Source: Xenia sp. Carnegie-2017 (taxonomy: Eukaryota; Cnidaria; Anthozoa; Malacalcyonacea; Xeniidae). From it: a stretch of 64,000 nt of DNA. The position numbers and the translations under genes were made by a program. Positions 61,295-64,000 of the stretch are shown here, in pieces. The notes beneath the pieces are model-generated. The model was not told where the DNA came from. It ran no database searches and saw only the letters and a list, made by a program, of their open reading frames with translations. The DNA is taken from the NCBI RefSeq assembly GCF_021976095.1, contig NW_025813484.1, positions 5,134,622 through 5,198,621 of the forward strand. The letters are read 5' to 3'. How positions within the stretch are numbered: position 1 is the first letter of the stretch; every line of letters begins with the position of its first letter.

Positions 61295-62444
61295 GTCAAT
61301 CTTTTTTATTTGAAGCATCACTATTGCACTTCTGCGTTGATCTCGTTTGTCTATTTACGTATCATGTATCACATGCATACCATTATAAATTAACCTGTAT
61401 TTGACTATTTCATTCATTCTGCAATGAAGATAGCATAAGTATACCAAAACATGTACGCATTAAAAACTTTATAAAAAATATGGTTGGTTTTATATTGCGT
61501 AATATCACTTTCTGCTTAGCTTAAACACCCAGGATTAGTAGTTTTAGAATGAGAAGGAATTCAGAACATATGTAAAAGCAGCAATTAAATGTTGAAAAGT
61601 TTAAGTACATAGTTACCTTACTAGATTTTTTGTAATTTTTCCCATTGTGCATTTTGGTGCTCTTACAGGTTTGGCTCTAAACACCATGATCTGCTTTTTT
61701 CTGTCACTACTTTCCTTGCCAGTAGAACGTGTTCTATTGTAAAGGCAAAATTACCTTGAGGAGTTGAGGCAAATAAAGCGACTTTTTAGCCTCCCAACTA
61801 GTGATTTGTTTAGATACAGATTTTCTCAGTTTGTCACTTATCCAGACCATCAAAAGTATAGTCAAACATGGACTTTCTTTTTTTATTCATCCTTTAGTCA
61901 GCAAGTATTTTTGGAAATGCAAATGTTATTTAATACACAATCATCCAATTTAAACCGTCAAGAGGTATTTCGCTGCGTTAAAATCATCTGCGCTAAACGA
62001 AACAGTAACTAGAAATCTTTTGTGAGTTGTTCTTGTCATTGAAACAAATCTCTCGGAAGCCCACCTGTGAAGTTAAATGTGCATTTGATTATGTTTGAAA
62101 ACGTTTTTGCTTTGCAATTAATTTCGTTTTCCAATTATCGAATAGTGATGAAGCCATGAAGGGTCGCAATAGTTTGTTAGTCATGCATAGGGAGCTTGTG
62201 GTGTTTTCCCAATTACTTTTTTAGATGTTACTGTTTTATCTCAGAAAATGCCAATTTGTGAATTAGAGACTTTAAAGTTGAATATATATCATAAACAATC
62301 GTTCGTGAAGTCGTGATCATTTATCGACAAAATTCTATTAAAATCTTATCGAAGAACCTGCACCTCTAAGAGTAAACATAAATTCAGCACCCGCAAATCA
62401 CATTCGCATGAAATGTCTTTGTTTTTTTTTGTGGTTGGTGCGCC
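61295..62444. other. Downstream of GTPase-MACPF gene, no gene seen
   Basis: AT-rich, with aataaact/ataaa motifs that could serve as polyadenylation sites. Small open frames (for example 61764-62012) have no recognisable content. Confidence 0.4.
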
Positions 62445-62651
62445 ATGATGGAATGGACAGTTTCAGCGCCTTGTTACAGTTGTAAAACAGGCGATGTACA
62501 AGACAACTGGAGGGGCACCAACCTGAAATTGGAAGAACTGTATAAAGTAAACATTGGAGTGCAAATCAATCGAAGACCATTCAGTTATGTTGAGGATGAT
62601 GAGATTGAACTACCCGTGTTGACATCTCACCTCGTTTTGTTCCTGAGATGA
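62445..62651 (+). mobile_element. BEL/Pao-like integrase fragment (fossil)
   Basis: The string INRRPFSYVEDDEIELPVLT resembles the segment after the integrase core in BEL/Pao-type LTR retroelements (NxRPLtYVeDD...PLTP), preceded by WRGTNLKLEEL. Only about 200 bp are recognisable. No flanking repeats or other domains. Old and broken. Confidence 0.5.
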
Positions 62652-63459
62652 TTAGATCCAATCATCTACCAGGACAAATTCGGTTACATGAAGTATAGCA
62701 TGCCGTAGATTAGCGTTTTGTATATGCGATGACGTTTTCATCAAGGTTTCATGTGTATCGCACATAATTCAGTTTATCTTGCTTCACGTAACGTTTAGTT
62801 TCAATTGTTATTTCTAATCAAGTTATAAAACTTCCAAATTAGTGAAGGAATTGAATTTAATAAAACTTCCAAATTCTTGAAAGCATTGAATTAAACAAAA
62901 CTAGTATGTCTCCTTAATGTGTGTTAGTTAAATATAACTTGTGAATAGATTTTTTTTAAAAAGTTAGAGTTTTTGCTGCTTTTTTAACCTCTCTTTGCTT
63001 GCTGTTACCTTATGTGCTCAGACAAGCAAAAAGGGCAAAAATTTTTCATGAGAAAGATTAGAAAAATCATTGAGTTTTGTGTAAGTTGTATGGATACTAC
63101 AGTACTGTAAATATTTAACACATTTGCAGTGATGGGCGATATTAAAATATCGATTCGATAACGATTACGACAATACATGGTCTAGTTTATATCATAAGAA
63201 AACCGAATTGCTTTTATCGGTTTCTAATCATTTTACAGAAAGCGGAACGTTCAGTGCGGAGGGTAAGGATTAAACTGTGGAAATCGTGAATTCAATCCCT
63301 TCCTCCTTGAAAGGCAGATTGCTATCTTTGTAAGTTTAGCCAATTTAGGACCAACAGATTTCTTTCAGTTAAAAATAATGATGAGAGAGAGAAAGAGGGG
63401 GGTGGGTCCCCAGGCTCCGCAGTACCTACAATACCTTGCACAAACCATGAGTACATGTT
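62652..63459. other. No gene seen
   Basis: Contains a direct repeat of ataaaacttccaaattc-type sequence near 62825-62880, a T-rich tract and a gagagagagaaagagggggg tract at about 63383. Nothing else supported. Confidence 0.4.
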
Positions 63460-64000
63460 CTACTCTACCCAAGCTTCAGCCCGTAACAAGGAAATACTTG
63501 AAGCTACTACAGGAGAATTATTAGTCAACTTCAACCGCAACGTGCACCATTCATTAGGTACACCACACATCCCTATGAGCGGATCACAACTTTCTGGTGG
63601 AAATTCATGTAAGGAAAGATAAATGACCACATTAATGTCAAAGGAAATCCCTTGCATAACAGGAAAATCAGTTTCCTTGAACAATCATTACAACCATGTA
63701 TCTTGCGTCAATGGAGAATGGACACTAGTAGAATTATCCTTCTGAATAATGGAATCTTGCGTCAATGGAAAATAGACAGTTGAAATATCGTTCTGAACGA
63801 TGGTATCTTGCGCCAATGGAGAATGGACACTAGTTGAAATATCCTTCTGAATAATGGAATCTTGTGTCAATGGAGAATGGACACTAGTTGAAATATCCAT
63901 TTGAATAATGGTATCTTGCGTCAATGGAGAATGATCAGTTGAAATATCGTTCTGAACGATGGTATCTTGCGTCAATGGAGAATAGAAACTAGTCGAAATT
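63460..64000 (-). repeat. 54/51-bp tandem repeat, open on the minus strand, runs off window
   Basis: Units begin at tcttgcgtcaatgg at 63701, 63755, 63806, 63860, 63914 and 63965 (spacings 54, 51, 54, 54, 51). All are multiples of three. The minus strand reads SPLTQDTIIQMDISTSVH-like 17/18-residue repeats from beyond the right edge to stop codons at 63690-63685. The same frame is then open again to 63460 (FKETDFPVMQGISF...GMCGVPNEWC). It may be the tail of a repeat protein or a minisatellite that happens to be open. Confidence 0.6.

Overview
This is a 64-kb piece of an AT-rich, intron-rich animal genome. Host genes have many short exons with canonical GT-AG junctions. Gene content (KCMF1, arylsulfatase B, PRADC1, MMS19) is pan-metazoan, while the transposon mix (PIF/Harbinger, P/THAP, hAT, Penelope-like, DIRS-like, LINE) and a GTPase-MACPF gene suggest a marine invertebrate, possibly a cnidarian. 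The species cannot be named from sequence alone.

Left part (1-24 kb). KCMF1 lies on the minus strand (start codon at 5585, 3' end off the left edge) with a 1.1-kb 22-bp minisatellite in one intron. A complete nine-exon arylsulfatase B-like gene (plus strand, 7483-11409) has glycine where the sulfatase family needs the formylglycine-forming cysteine. A decayed copy of its seventh exon lies 2.7 kb downstream. PRADC1 (minus, 15237-13534) was assembled from five exons. An orphan two-exon candidate (16820-17494), a 2.3-kb 18-bp satellite (18757-21055) with a higher-order period near 290-304 bp, and a two-exon gene for a 75-aa secreted peptide (21951-22855) follow.

Middle part (24.7-42.3 kb). The whole region is one minus-strand gene, MMS19, the HEAT-repeat targeting subunit of the cytosolic iron-sulfur assembly machinery. 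I placed 36 coding exons whose lengths and phases close to a 968-aa protein. Its introns are loaded with MITEs, dispersed repeats, a palindromic Penelope-like insertion and a purine-rich microsatellite that abuts one splice donor.

Right part (42.9-64 kb). This is a transposon nest. A Penelope-like repeat with a well-formed hammerhead ribozyme motif is split by a PIF/Harbinger element. That element received a second Harbinger copy and a 5'-truncated LINE. Next comes a P-type element (46111-53278) holding three further insertions or remnants, all bounded by the same octamer ggtgaaac. One of these carries a THAP domain plus two CCHC zinc knuckles. A DIRS-like fossil follows, then an AIG1/GIMAP-like GTPase joined to a MACPF (perforin-like) region, with a near-intact 3.1-kb Harbinger element in the intron between them. 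The right edge has a BEL/Pao-like integrase fossil and a 54/51-bp tandem repeat open on the minus strand.
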